Shown here piece by piece: positions 44,505-52,592 of a stretch of 64,000 bases of DNA. The position numbers and the translations under genes are program-made. The stretch is from contig CAYSWN010000004.1 in assembly GCA_964434675.1 (NCBI GenBank), positions 28,558 to 92,557 of the forward strand, given 5' to 3'. The notes under the pieces were generated by a model. It worked only from the letters and a program-made list of their open reading frames with translations. It did not search any database and was not told the DNA's origin. How positions within the stretch are numbered: position 1 is the stretch's first letter; each line of letters begins with the position of its first letter. Source of the DNA: IGN3 sp964434675 (GTDB taxonomy: Bacteria > Bacteroidota > Ignavibacteria > Ignavibacteriales > Ignavibacteriaceae).

Positions 44505-44627
44505 ATACAAGTTTAAAAAACGAAGAATATGACGCAGAAATTGGCGGGCTGTATTTCTGTTACATGTTTACTGCGAAATTTTTACCGACATAAAATTATA
44601 TTTTAGCCAATATTACAAACATTTTTT

Positions 44628-44643
44628 CAGCACACTTTTTGCA
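44628..44643 (+). promoter_or_regulatory. Possible sigma-54-type promoter (-24/-12)
   Basis: CAGCACACTTTTTGCA fits the pattern TGGCACN5TTGCA with correct GC spacing. The weak point is AG in place of the near-invariant -24 GG. It lies about 85 bases upstream of a 49-codon gene, in a window with several sigma-54-type regulators. Confidence 0.35.
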
Positions 44644-44657
44644 AAACCACTAATAAG

Positions 44658-44694
44658 TTCTTTATCCCACAGCCAAATGATTCGGGATAAAGAA
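44658..44694 (+). other. Strong leader hairpin upstream of the 49-codon gene
   Basis: TTCTTTATCCC (44658-44668) and GGGATAAAGAA (44684-44694) pair perfectly over 11 bases around a 15-base loop. It would lie in the 5' leader of the small gene if transcription starts near 44650. No T-tract follows immediately, so it is less like a terminator than a leader element. Confidence 0.5.
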
Positions 44695-44727
44695 AAAGCT
44701 TAAACGATAAATTATAAGGTTAGTAAA

Positions 44728-44877
44728 ATGAAAGCGGCTGTAAATTCTTCAAACCTGATTACAGATTTTAAGTACGGAAATATTTTTGCGACAGAAAGAA
44801 AAAATGATTTTTCAATTATCATGAAAATAATAATTGCTTCTTCTTTTTTGTTTGCAATCGGTGTAATGATTTTTTAA
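44728..44877 (+). CDS. 49-residue single-pass membrane peptide
   Basis: ATG at 44728 with AAGG eight bases upstream, ending at TAA 44875-44877. The N-terminal 30 residues are polar (ITDFKYGNIFATERKNDF) and the last 18 form a hydrophobic helix, IIIASSFLFAIGVMIF, reaching the C-terminus. It looks like a tail-anchored or small single-pass inner-membrane protein. No family recognised. It follows the regulator gene on the same strand and is preceded by a hairpin leader and a possible sigma-54 site, and its end nearly meets that of the convergent GroES-like gene. Confidence 0.5.
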   Translation: MKAAVNSSNLITDFKYGNIFATERKNDFSIIMKIIIASSFLFAIGVMIF

Positions 44878-44880
44878 CAA

Positions 44881-45249
44881 TCAAATTGCAAAATCATCAT
44901 TTCTGATAAGCAATAAAATTGCAGAATTCGGTACGATTAAAAATTTTTCTTTTTCAAACTCAATCTCAAAAGCTTCCTTTCTTAAAAAGATAGCCAAATC
45001 ACCATCCTTTGCCTGCAGCGGAATATATTTTACCTGATCCGTATTTCCCTTCCACGATTCATCCTCGCTTTGCGCAGATGTTGCGTAACCGGGTCCAACT
45101 TTAATAACATATCCGCTTTGGATTTTTTCTTTTTCTGCAACGCCTGCAGGTAAATACAATCCGCTGTTAGTTTTATTTGCATCTTCTTGTGGTCTTATTA
45201 ATACTCTATCTCCAACAACAATAAATTTTTGAAGATTACTTATATTCAC
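44881..45249 (-). CDS. GroES-like co-chaperone family protein
   Basis: 122 residues against about 95 for classical GroES. The N-terminal FIVVGDRVLIRP and C-terminal EFEKEKFLIVPNSAILLLIRND match the GroES beta-barrel. The mobile-loop region (NKTNSGLYLPAGVAEKEK) is present, and an acidic/Trp-containing insert follows (SEDESWKGNTDQVKY). The start is GTG at 45247-45249, with AGAGG nine bases upstream. No groEL lies nearby, so this is probably an extra paralogue. Cytosolic. Whether it caps a GroEL is unknown. Confidence 0.85.
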   Translation of the reverse strand: MNISNLQKFIVVGDRVLIRPQEDANKTNSGLYLPAGVAEKEKIQSGYVIKVGPGYATSAQSEDESWKGNTDQVKYIPLQAKDGDLAIFLRKEAFEIEFEKEKFLIVPNSAILLLIRNDDFAI

Positions 45250-45294
45250 TTTAATACCTCTAATATTCTATTTTACAAATATAAATAAATTGCA

Positions 45295-46455
45295 TTAAGC
45301 TATTTTAGAACTGCGAGTATACTTAATTAATAATGGTAGTATCGAGGGATATTTTTTTGCAATAGCAAAACCTAATTTTCGATATTTTCCATTCAAAATT
45401 ATTCCCTGAATAATTTTAGCTGTATTAAGTCTATTCCTAAATATTTCTTCATACCTCTTTTTATAGATAATATTTATTTTTGCAAAGTTATTTTTATTTA
45501 ATTCAAATTCATTCATAATTTCATAAAACACTTTTGCAGATTCCATCGCCATACCAATTCCATCACCTGCTAAAGGCGAGATAACACTTGCTGCATCACC
45601 AAGCATAATTATTCCATTTTCTACCACTTTTCTTTTTCCAAAATATATATTTCCGGTTCCATAAATGTTAGCTGATTTTATATAATCAACAGCTTCATTA
45701 GAAAATACTTTTTGAAATTGTTTATTTGATTTTATTACATCAATTAATCTTTCGCGTGATGGAATTTTGGAGTGCTGTCGATTCTCTAAAAAACATACTG
45801 TCGTATAATTATCGTTCACTTGATTCATTCCACAATAAAGTTCTTCATCAACGTAAATTCTGATCTCATTTTTAAAAACAGACTCTAATAATTCTATCGG
45901 TATATGAAATTTAACTCCATTTAGATTTGATTTTTTATTAATAAAATCTCTGCCAAAATTTTTGTCTAAAATATTCTGTTTGCCATAGGCAGCAATTACT
46001 AGTTTTGATTTGATTTGAATGATCTGCCCTGAATCTTCTTTAACTTTTGAGACAAAATCTAAACCCGTCTTAATAGTAGAGATTACTTCAGCAGGTTGGA
46101 TAACTTTAACATCACTGTGTTTTGCTTTTTCTAATAATAATGAATCGAAGGCGGACCGCTTTATGGCATAAGCATCAAAACCTAGCTCGGTTTTTAGTTC
46201 AATGCCCGAATCGTCGATAGCCCTGAACGAATCAATTTTATTCGGTTTAAGTGCAATAAAATCATTGAAAATATTTAACTGATTCAGAATACGGACAACT
46301 TCCGTTGAAAGGAATTCACCACACAATGTTTCTCTGGGAAATGATTTCTTTTCAATCAGAATAATATTAAACCCCAATTGTGAAAGGTAAAGAGAAGCTG
46401 TTGAACCTGCAGGTCCACCGCCAATTATTAATATTTCAGTTTCAAATATTTTCAT
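45295..46455 (-). CDS. FAD-dependent oxidoreductase of a type III PKS operon (geranylgeranyl-reductase/SrsC-like)
   Basis: 386 residues. N-terminal Rossmann FAD motif IIGGGPAGSTASLYL at residues 10-24, then the PRETLCGEFLS segment typical of the geranylgeranyl-reductase-like flavoproteins, and the second FAD motif MLGDAASVISPLAGDGIGMAMESA. It probably hydroxylates or oxidises the aromatic product of the upstream polyketide synthase, as SrsC does in a similar three-gene locus. It overlaps the methyltransferase gene by four bases (ATGA), so translation is coupled. Soluble or loosely membrane associated. Function inferred from gene context. Confidence 0.85.
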   Translation of the reverse strand: MKIFETEILIIGGGPAGSTASLYLSQLGFNIILIEKKSFPRETLCGEFLSTEVVRILNQLNIFNDFIALKPNKIDSFRAIDDSGIELKTELGFDAYAIKRSAFDSLLLEKAKHSDVKVIQPAEVISTIKTGLDFVSKVKEDSGQIIQIKSKLVIAAYGKQNILDKNFGRDFINKKSNLNGVKFHIPIELLESVFKNEIRIYVDEELYCGMNQVNDNYTTVCFLENRQHSKIPSRERLIDVIKSNKQFQKVFSNEAVDYIKSANIYGTGNIYFGKRKVVENGIIMLGDAASVISPLAGDGIGMAMESAKVFYEIMNEFELNKNNFAKINIIYKKRYEEIFRNRLNTAKIIQGIILNGKYRKLGFAIAKKYPSILPLLIKYTRSSKIA

Positions 46456-47111
46456 TTTTTAATTACGATCATCCATCTAAATGCCCATTTTCGTTTTACT
46501 TTTATATTTAAAGTTTTATCCTGATAAAAAAGCCTAATTAATTCTAATTTTTTAAATCCTCTCTTTACAGATAAAGGAGCATCATGCTTAACCATTTCAC
46601 TTTTTGAAAAAAGTTTAGTTAATATTTTAATTCCAATTAATGCCAAATATGATCTTTGAAGATCATTAATAATTATTCCTCTCGTCGATATTCTCAAAAA
46701 TTCTTTAAGTAACACATTAATTTGAATTTCGGTAAAGTGATGAAGAAACAATGAAACATGAATTAGATCACAACTATCATCTTTAAAGGGAAGAATAAAT
46801 GCATCCGAATTAATTTTTTGTAAAGAGTTTTTTGAAGAAGTAAGCGCACGTAAATTTTTATCTATTGAAAGAATGTAAAGTTTTGGGAAATCTTTTTTTA
46901 GTGATATCAAATTATCTGAAGAACCCGCCCCAATATCAAGAACCCTAATTTTTTTTCCACTAGAGTTTATAAAATATTTTAATCCTGATCTGGTGGTTGA
47001 TATTCCACCAAGATATTTATTGATGACCTTTAGTTCACTTAAAGCAATATCAACTCGTTCATCACGGATTGAAAAATCGTCCATTATTTCTTCTTCATAA
47101 GAACGCTTCAT
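46452..47111 (-). CDS. SAM-dependent methyltransferase of a type III PKS operon (SrsB-like)
   Basis: 219 residues with a class I methyltransferase fold. The SAM loop is VLDIGAGSSDNLISLKK, with acidic D in LSIDKN and a later FKDDSCDLIHVSLFLHHF. The C-terminal region (ILTKLFSKSEMVKHDAPLSVKRGF) matches O-methyltransferases found next to type III polyketide synthases. Likely O-methylation of a resorcinol or pyrone hydroxyl. It lies one base after the polyketide synthase stop and overlaps the oxidoreductase by four bases. The N-terminus is acidic (MKRSYEEEIMDDFSIRDERV). Cytosolic. Substrate inferred from context. Confidence 0.85.
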   Translation of the reverse strand: MKRSYEEEIMDDFSIRDERVDIALSELKVINKYLGGISTTRSGLKYFINSSGKKIRVLDIGAGSSDNLISLKKDFPKLYILSIDKNLRALTSSKNSLQKINSDAFILPFKDDSCDLIHVSLFLHHFTEIQINVLLKEFLRISTRGIIINDLQRSYLALIGIKILTKLFSKSEMVKHDAPLSVKRGFKKLELIRLFYQDKTLNIKVKRKWAFRWMIVIKK

Positions 47112-47112
47112 A

Positions 47113-48198
47113 TTAAACGACTTTAAAAAGTACTAACTCCATGGTTAAACCAGGACCAAAAGCTATTGCGCAGCAATAATCATCTTTCTCCAAATTTTCA
47201 TATTCAATTATATTTTTAAGAACAAATAATATTGAAACTGATGAAAGATTACCAAAATTTCTTAATACTTCTCGTGAAGCTCTTAATTGTTCGTCAGTTA
47301 ATTCAAGTCCATTTTGCAAAGAATCTAAAATTGCTCTGCCACCCGGATGCAGTGCCCAGAATTTTATTTTTGATATATCTATGCCTTTTTTAATCAGGAT
47401 TTCTCTTGCCTTTGGTGCCGCTGAATTAAGAATGATTTTGGGTAATTCAGAAGAAAGCATCATTTCAAATCCATTATTGCCAATTTTCCATCCCATAAAT
47501 TTTGCGGAGTCTTCGAATAAAAATGATTCTGCAAATTCTATTTCGAGTTTTCTTTTTGTACTTGGATTGCTTTTTGAAAAGAATGCAGCTGCCGCACCGT
47601 CTGCAAATATCATATTGGCAAGAATATTATCACGAGTTGGTTCAGTTTGCAAATGCAAACTACAAAGTTCTACAGACACCATTAGAATATTTTCGTTATC
47701 ATTCTGTCTCATCGCCTCCCAAACAGAATTGACTCCTATTAACGATGCTGCGCATCCCATAAATCCAATATTTGTTCGTTTAACACTAGGAGAAATGTTA
47801 AACTCTTTAATAAGTTCATAGTCCAGACCAGGGGCGAAAAAACCAGTACAAGAAATTGTAATAAGTCTATCAATAGAATTAAAGTCAATATTATTTTTTA
47901 CAGCTAATTCTTGAACAGATTTTTTTGTAAGCTCTATAGACCATTTTTCATATTCTGTCATTCTTGTTTTAGTATCAGGTGAAAAATGACTTTCAGATTT
48001 TGTAAAAAACTTCTCCGAAGAATTTTTATCACCATCGGGAATTACAAAAAATCGGTGGTCAATTCCGGATAAATTTGCGGCCATATCAATCATTCTACTG
48101 ATCGATGAAGTTCCGCCCATTCTTTGTTTAAGTTCAGTTGCTGCAGTTTCTTGAGCTACTTTAAATGGTGGAGATGCAGTTGCAATATCTATTAACAT
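47113..48198 (-). CDS. Type III polyketide synthase (chalcone synthase-like)
   Basis: 361 residues, normal length for a bacterial type III PKS. The catalytic triad is visible: C117 in TISCTGFFAPGLD, H284 in WALHPGGRAILDSL and N317 in FGNLSSVSI. The GFGPG-like loop near the C-terminus is FGPGLTMELV. These homodimers extend an acyl-CoA with malonyl-CoA and cyclise it to resorcinols or pyrones. AAAGG lies seven bases upstream. It is the first gene of the operon with a methyltransferase and an FAD oxidoreductase, the same three functions as SrsA-SrsB-SrsC of Streptomyces. The starter unit cannot be told from sequence. Cytosolic. Confidence 0.92.
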   Translation of the reverse strand: MLIDIATASPPFKVAQETAATELKQRMGGTSSISRMIDMAANLSGIDHRFFVIPDGDKNSSEKFFTKSESHFSPDTKTRMTEYEKWSIELTKKSVQELAVKNNIDFNSIDRLITISCTGFFAPGLDYELIKEFNISPSVKRTNIGFMGCAASLIGVNSVWEAMRQNDNENILMVSVELCSLHLQTEPTRDNILANMIFADGAAAAFFSKSNPSTKRKLEIEFAESFLFEDSAKFMGWKIGNNGFEMMLSSELPKIILNSAAPKAREILIKKGIDISKIKFWALHPGGRAILDSLQNGLELTDEQLRASREVLRNFGNLSSVSILFVLKNIIEYENLEKDDYCCAIAFGPGLTMELVLFKVV

Positions 48199-48299
48199 AT
48201 TTTAAGCCTTTCGTTTCAATATTAACATAAAGAATTGATGATTCGTTTCAAATTCCATTTTACTTCTATAAATTTGATGTCAATAATAAATATAGCAAT

Positions 48300-48899
48300 A
48301 TGAGCAAAGATTTTTGGGATAAAAGATACTCTGAAGAAGAATTCGCTTATGGAACAACACCAAACGAGTTCGTTAAATCTGTGATTGATAAGCTTAAACC
48401 TGGTAAAGCATTGTTTCTTGGTGAAGGTGAAGGCCGAAATGCTGTTTATGCTGCATCACTTGGTTGGAATGTTCACGCAGTTGATTTTAGTGAATCTGCA
48501 AAAGAAAAAGCTCTAAAATTAGCCTCTGATAACAATGTTGTGATTAATTATACTATTTCTGATTTAGAGAATTATCAGTTTATCGAAAATAAATATGATA
48601 TGATTGTAATGGTCTTCCTCCATCTTCCTGCTAAAATTAACCAGATAATTTTTGAAGGTTCGATTTCTTCACTTAAAGTCACTGGAAAATTAATTATTGA
48701 GACATTTAGCAAGGAACAGATAAATAACTCCTCCGGTGGACCAAAGGATCTACAACTTTTATTTTCAGAATCTGAATTATTAGATCTTACTTCTCAACTA
48801 CAGACTAATTTTTTAGAATCTAAAACTATTTATCTTAATGAAGGAGCATACCATATCGGCAAAGCAGATGTTATTAGATATGTTGGTGTTAAGATTTAA
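48300..48899 (+). CDS. Class I SAM-dependent methyltransferase, TehB-like
   Basis: 199 residues. The opening SKDFWDKRYSEEEFAYGTTPNEF is typical of the TehB/thiopurine methyltransferase-like group. SAM motif FLGEGEGRNAVYAAS with VHAVDFSESAKEKA follows. It is often annotated as a tellurite-resistance-type methyltransferase by homology, but a thiol or small-molecule substrate is equally possible. It ends three bases before the start of the glycosyltransferase at 48903, so the two are co-transcribed. Cytosolic. No ribosome binding site is clear. Confidence 0.85.
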   Translation: MSKDFWDKRYSEEEFAYGTTPNEFVKSVIDKLKPGKALFLGEGEGRNAVYAASLGWNVHAVDFSESAKEKALKLASDNNVVINYTISDLENYQFIENKYDMIVMVFLHLPAKINQIIFEGSISSLKVTGKLIIETFSKEQINNSSGGPKDLQLLFSESELLDLTSQLQTNFLESKTIYLNEGAYHIGKADVIRYVGVKI

Positions 48900-48902
48900 T
48901 CA

Positions 48903-50162
48903 ATGAAAAAAGTTTTATTCATATCATACTTTTGGCCTCCATCTGGAAAAGCTTCGCTCCACTGGCCGTTAGATATTATTCGGCATCTACCAAACGATGA
49001 AATTGAACCAATAATTTTAACGGTTGAAGAAGATACATTTACACAAAAAGACGAGAGCCTTTTAAGTAAAGTTGATCCAAGTTGGAGAGTTATAAAGTCT
49101 AAAGCACTTGAACCATTTGATATTTATAGAAAATTTATTGGTAAGAATAAAAATGAAAAACTGGTAGCCTCAGAAACTATCTCTCTTGAAAACAAAAGTT
49201 TAGCTCATCGTATATCAATCTGGATAAGAATGAATCTTTTTGTTCCGGATGCAAGAGTCGGCTGGAATTTTACTGCAACAAAGAGAGCAAAGAAAATTTT
49301 AATACAAGAGAAGATTGAAGCGATAGTATCAATTGGTCCACCTCACAGCTCTCATTTAATCGGATTAAAATTAAGTAAGAAGTTTTCTATCCCTCATATT
49401 CCTGTTTTAATTGATCCATGGGTAGATATTATTTACTATAAAAATTTTAAACGCAATTTTATCACAAAGAAGATTGATAATCATTTTGAAAAAAGTGTTT
49501 TACAAAACGCCAAACGCGTTATATTTGTAACAAAATCTGCACAAGAAGATTATATAAATAAATATCAGTTTCTAAAAGATAAATCTTCTGTTTTATATTG
49601 GGGCTATGATGCTTCATCGTTTGAGCGTGTTGCACTAAAAAAAGAAATTCGCAATGAAAAACTTTTAGTGCATGCCGGAAATATTTTTGCTTACCAAAAT
49701 CCCAAAAAACTTTGGGATCAAATAAAGATTGAAAATGAAAATGGTGACAATATTAAGATCAAATTTATCGGCACCGTTGATAAAGAAATTCTAAACTATA
49801 TTACTCAAATTGGATTGAATGATTTTGTGCAAGTTGCTGGTTTTCTCCCCTTTCCCAAAATGATTGAAGAAATTTGCAATGCGGATATACTATTAGTTTG
49901 TTCATCTGAGCCGCGCCACGTGCCAGGAAAATTATTTGAAGCGATGCGAACCGGAAATCCAATAATTGCTTTTGGTAATAACAATACAGAAGTAAAACAA
50001 ATTCTTAACGATGCTGATGCGGGAATAATGTTCAATTATGATGAAAATGTTGCAGAGTTTTTTAGAAAAAACTTTATAAAAAATTACGACAATAAAAAAA
50101 TTGAAAAATATGATCGTGCAGTTATATCAAAAGAATTTGCCGCTTTGATAAAATCGCTTTAA
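48903..50162 (+). CDS. Glycosyltransferase, GT4-like (GT-B fold)
   Basis: 419 residues. N-terminal FISYFWPPSGKASLHWPLDIIRHL and the C-terminal nucleotide-sugar-binding segment HVPGKLFEAMRTGNPIIAFGNNNTEVKQIL, with the E-x7-E-like acidic pair, match retaining GT4-family enzymes. PPHSSHLIGLKL is a typical acceptor-side segment. It adds a sugar to a lipid-linked or surface glycan in the cytosol. Its stop codon overlaps that of the convergent aminotransferase gene (shared TTAA at 50159-50162). Confidence 0.9.
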   Translation: MKKVLFISYFWPPSGKASLHWPLDIIRHLPNDEIEPIILTVEEDTFTQKDESLLSKVDPSWRVIKSKALEPFDIYRKFIGKNKNEKLVASETISLENKSLAHRISIWIRMNLFVPDARVGWNFTATKRAKKILIQEKIEAIVSIGPPHSSHLIGLKLSKKFSIPHIPVLIDPWVDIIYYKNFKRNFITKKIDNHFEKSVLQNAKRVIFVTKSAQEDYINKYQFLKDKSSVLYWGYDASSFERVALKKEIRNEKLLVHAGNIFAYQNPKKLWDQIKIENENGDNIKIKFIGTVDKEILNYITQIGLNDFVQVAGFLPFPKMIEEICNADILLVCSSEPRHVPGKLFEAMRTGNPIIAFGNNNTEVKQILNDADAGIMFNYDENVAEFFRKNFIKNYDNKKIEKYDRAVISKEFAALIKSL

Positions 50163-51241
50163 AATTTATCCATCACTTCAACAACTTTATAAATCTCATC
50201 TTCAGTATGCCCGAATGAACAAGGCAAGCTCAAAGTCGTGTTATGAATTTCTTCGGAAATTGGGTAACTGCCCTGAATTATATTTTTCATCGCGTTTTGC
50301 TTATGAGGTGCAACGGGATAATGGATATCAGTTTTAATTTCATTTTTTAATAAATACTCACGAAGTTTATCACGTTTTGAATGTCGAACATTAAAAATAT
50401 GATAGACATCAAAATAATCTTTATCAACGACAGGTTTTATAAAATCAGATTTAAGATTATCTAAATAAATATTTGCAAGTTTTCTTTTGTGTTCATTTAT
50501 TTCATCAAGTTTTTTCAGTTTAATGCTTAAAAATCCAGCCTGTATTTCATCAAGTCTTGAGTTATATCCAACAACTTCATTGTAATACTTTATATCGGAA
50601 CCGTAGTTTCTTAATCGTTTTATCTTTCCAGCAAGCGATTCAGCATCAGTTATTATTGCTCCTGCATCACCCAAAGCGCCAAGATTTTTTGTGGGATAAA
50701 AACTGAATGCACCAAACTCGCCAAATGTTCCTGTCAACTTATCTTTATATTTTGCACCATGAGACTGTGCGCAATCTTCAATTAGTTTAAGATTATATTT
50801 TTTGCACAGAGTTATAATTTCATCCATTGCACAGGTTTTACCATAAAGATGGACAATCATAATTGCTTTAGTTTTAGAATTTATACTTTCTTCAATCTTC
50901 AGTGGATCAATATTGTAAGTAGCAATATCAGGTTCAACTAAAACAGGTTTTAATCCTGCATGAAGAATTGATAGAATAGTTGCAATGTAAGTGTTTGATG
51001 GGACTATCACTTCACTTCCCTTTTCAAAGTCAAATGCTTTAAGAGAAAGAAGGAGTGCATCAAGTCCGGATGCAACACCAAAACAATGTTCTGCGTTATG
51101 GTATGCTGCAAAATCTTTTTCAAAACGTTCTACATTTTTACCAAGAATAAACCAACCTGAGTTTAGAGTTTCATCAAATGATTCTTTGAATTCTTCAAAG
51201 AAAACTAAATTTGATTTATTTAAGTTCTCGTACTCAATCAC
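50159..51241 (-). CDS. DegT/DnrJ/EryC1 family sugar aminotransferase (FdtB/QdtB-like)
   Basis: 360 residues. PLP enzyme with catalytic K185 in FYPTKNLGALGDAGAI, the GLDALLLSLKA helix, and EDCAQSHGAKY. Adjacent to the FdtA/QdtA-type ketoisomerase (51238), which overlaps it by four bases, it most likely transaminates dTDP-3-keto-6-deoxy-hexose to a 3-amino-3,6-dideoxy sugar (Fuc3N or Qui3N). The N-acetyltransferase partner (FdtC/QdtC) is not in the window. Cytosolic. Its end overlaps the glycosyltransferase end. Confidence 0.9.
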   Translation of the reverse strand: MIEYENLNKSNLVFFEEFKESFDETLNSGWFILGKNVERFEKDFAAYHNAEHCFGVASGLDALLLSLKAFDFEKGSEVIVPSNTYIATILSILHAGLKPVLVEPDIATYNIDPLKIEESINSKTKAIMIVHLYGKTCAMDEIITLCKKYNLKLIEDCAQSHGAKYKDKLTGTFGEFGAFSFYPTKNLGALGDAGAIITDAESLAGKIKRLRNYGSDIKYYNEVVGYNSRLDEIQAGFLSIKLKKLDEINEHKRKLANIYLDNLKSDFIKPVVDKDYFDVYHIFNVRHSKRDKLREYLLKNEIKTDIHYPVAPHKQNAMKNIIQGSYPISEEIHNTTLSLPCSFGHTEDEIYKVVEVMDKF

Positions 51242-51603
51242 TTGTATTCCTCATAGATATAATCTGCTGGATCAAATTTTGTGCTAGCAAAAACCAGCAA
51301 AACAGCATCAGGTGTAAAGTGATGCATAGTATGCCAATCATAGGTCTCTAATAGCAAGCATTTGCTTGGATGGTCTAAAAGAAAATCCTGTTTTGTCTTG
51401 CTATCATTATTGGATACTATACAACTACCGTGAATACAAACTGCAGCTTGTCTTGTTGTTTTATGTCTATGTCCACCACGCACAGAATCATCAACACCGT
51501 AGATATAAAATACACGTTTTGCTTCAAACGGAATTTGATCTTCAATTACAGTTAGATTGCCTCTGTTATCAGAAAATGTTTTTAATGAAATAAGTTTTGC
51601 CAT
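51238..51603 (-). CDS. dTDP-4-oxo-6-deoxyglucose 3,4-ketoisomerase-like cupin (FdtA/QdtA family)
   Basis: A 121-residue cupin. SFSDNRGNLTVIE-type opening (here KTFSDNRGNLTVIEDQIPF), the histidine segment RGGHRHKTTRQAAVCIHGS and YDWHTMHHFTPDAVLLVFAS match the FdtA/QdtA/WxcM group. It isomerises dTDP-4-keto-6-deoxyglucose to a 3-keto sugar; the epimer (Fuc or Qui series) cannot be told apart here. Four-base overlap with the aminotransferase gene, so they work as a pair. Cytosolic. It follows the 51610 glycosyltransferase gene by six bases. The RmlA/RmlB enzymes that supply the dTDP sugar are not in the window. Confidence 0.9.
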   Translation of the reverse strand: MAKLISLKTFSDNRGNLTVIEDQIPFEAKRVFYIYGVDDSVRGGHRHKTTRQAAVCIHGSCIVSNNDSKTKQDFLLDHPSKCLLLETYDWHTMHHFTPDAVLLVFASTKFDPADYIYEEYK

Positions 51604-51609
51604 AATCTA

Positions 51610-52590
51610 TTATATGAGATCTGATTTATTATAAATATTATAAACACCAAAAAGTTTTCTGTAAATATACAACAAAGGTGTTTTCCAGTTAAGAGGTTTT
51701 TGAGTCGAACCATTTGGATCAAATGAACCATCAAGCTTCGTGACTTCTGCTTTGATTTCTTCCAAATATTCTATGTAAGGTTTATAGAAAGTGTCTAAAA
51801 TATTCTTGTTTAAGGTCCTCCTTCCAAGTTCGATTTGATTATTGTTAAAGAACCTTAAGTAATGAAAATGATAAAATATTGATTTAAACTTTTTACCGGA
51901 ATTGATTTCAGTTCCAATCAAGTTTCCATTTAGATTTTCAAAATAATATTGTTGAATATTCCAGGCTGCTAATCCACCTCCGAGATGCTTCATTACGTGC
52001 ACGCCTTCAAATCTTTCAGTCCAATCATCAAGATAAAGCTGATCCCCAAATTTTCCATCCTCAAAGCGATTATAACACCATTCGATACATCTATCTCGCC
52101 ACCATTTTAGGGCCTTCAAAGCTCGCTCGTCATTTTTAAATGTAACAAACTGTACGCAATATTTTCCGGCTTTTAATTCTTTATTGTACTTGGGAGAATA
52201 TCTATGCTCCGTTAATAAAATAGACTTATCACCCATTTCATCAAAAATTGTTTTGGGGGAGGAATAGAAATAAATATCAGAATCGATGTACGTGCAATTT
52301 TCAACATTAAAATTTTCGAGCACATAAAGGATTGTTGAAGAAGTAGAAGTCCAACAATATTCTGCAATTGATCTTGTTGATTTTACAGAAAGCAATTTTT
52401 CATCTTCAAACTCATTAAGCGAAATGATAGTTGCATTTTTATAATTTAATTTTTTAAGAACGTTGAAAGATTTTGCATCAAAAGCAAAAATGTATAAATG
52501 AAAATCATTACAATGTTTTTCTAAAGAGCGGTAGCAAGCTATGCCGCGAGTTAAATAGTTTGAATCGAACAATGTGCAGAAGTTATACAT
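51610..52590 (-). CDS. Glycosyltransferase, GT8-like
   Basis: 326 residues. NFCTLFDSNYLTRGIACYRSLEK opens the protein, and CTYIDSDIYFYSSP carries a D-x-D metal motif at the nucleotide-sugar site. LKALKWWRDRCIEWCYNR and FGDQLYLDDW, then HLGGGLAAWNI, are family-like segments seen in GT8-type enzymes. Cytosolic or membrane-edge enzyme that adds a hexose or amino sugar to a glycan. It starts two bases before the end of the methyltransferase gene at 52593. The donor may be the amino sugar made by the next two genes, by proximity only. Confidence 0.8.
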   Translation of the reverse strand: MYNFCTLFDSNYLTRGIACYRSLEKHCNDFHLYIFAFDAKSFNVLKKLNYKNATIISLNEFEDEKLLSVKSTRSIAEYCWTSTSSTILYVLENFNVENCTYIDSDIYFYSSPKTIFDEMGDKSILLTEHRYSPKYNKELKAGKYCVQFVTFKNDERALKALKWWRDRCIEWCYNRFEDGKFGDQLYLDDWTERFEGVHVMKHLGGGLAAWNIQQYYFENLNGNLIGTEINSGKKFKSIFYHFHYLRFFNNNQIELGRRTLNKNILDTFYKPYIEYLEEIKAEVTKLDGSFDPNGSTQKPLNWKTPLLYIYRKLFGVYNIYNKSDLI

Positions 52591-52592
52591 GG

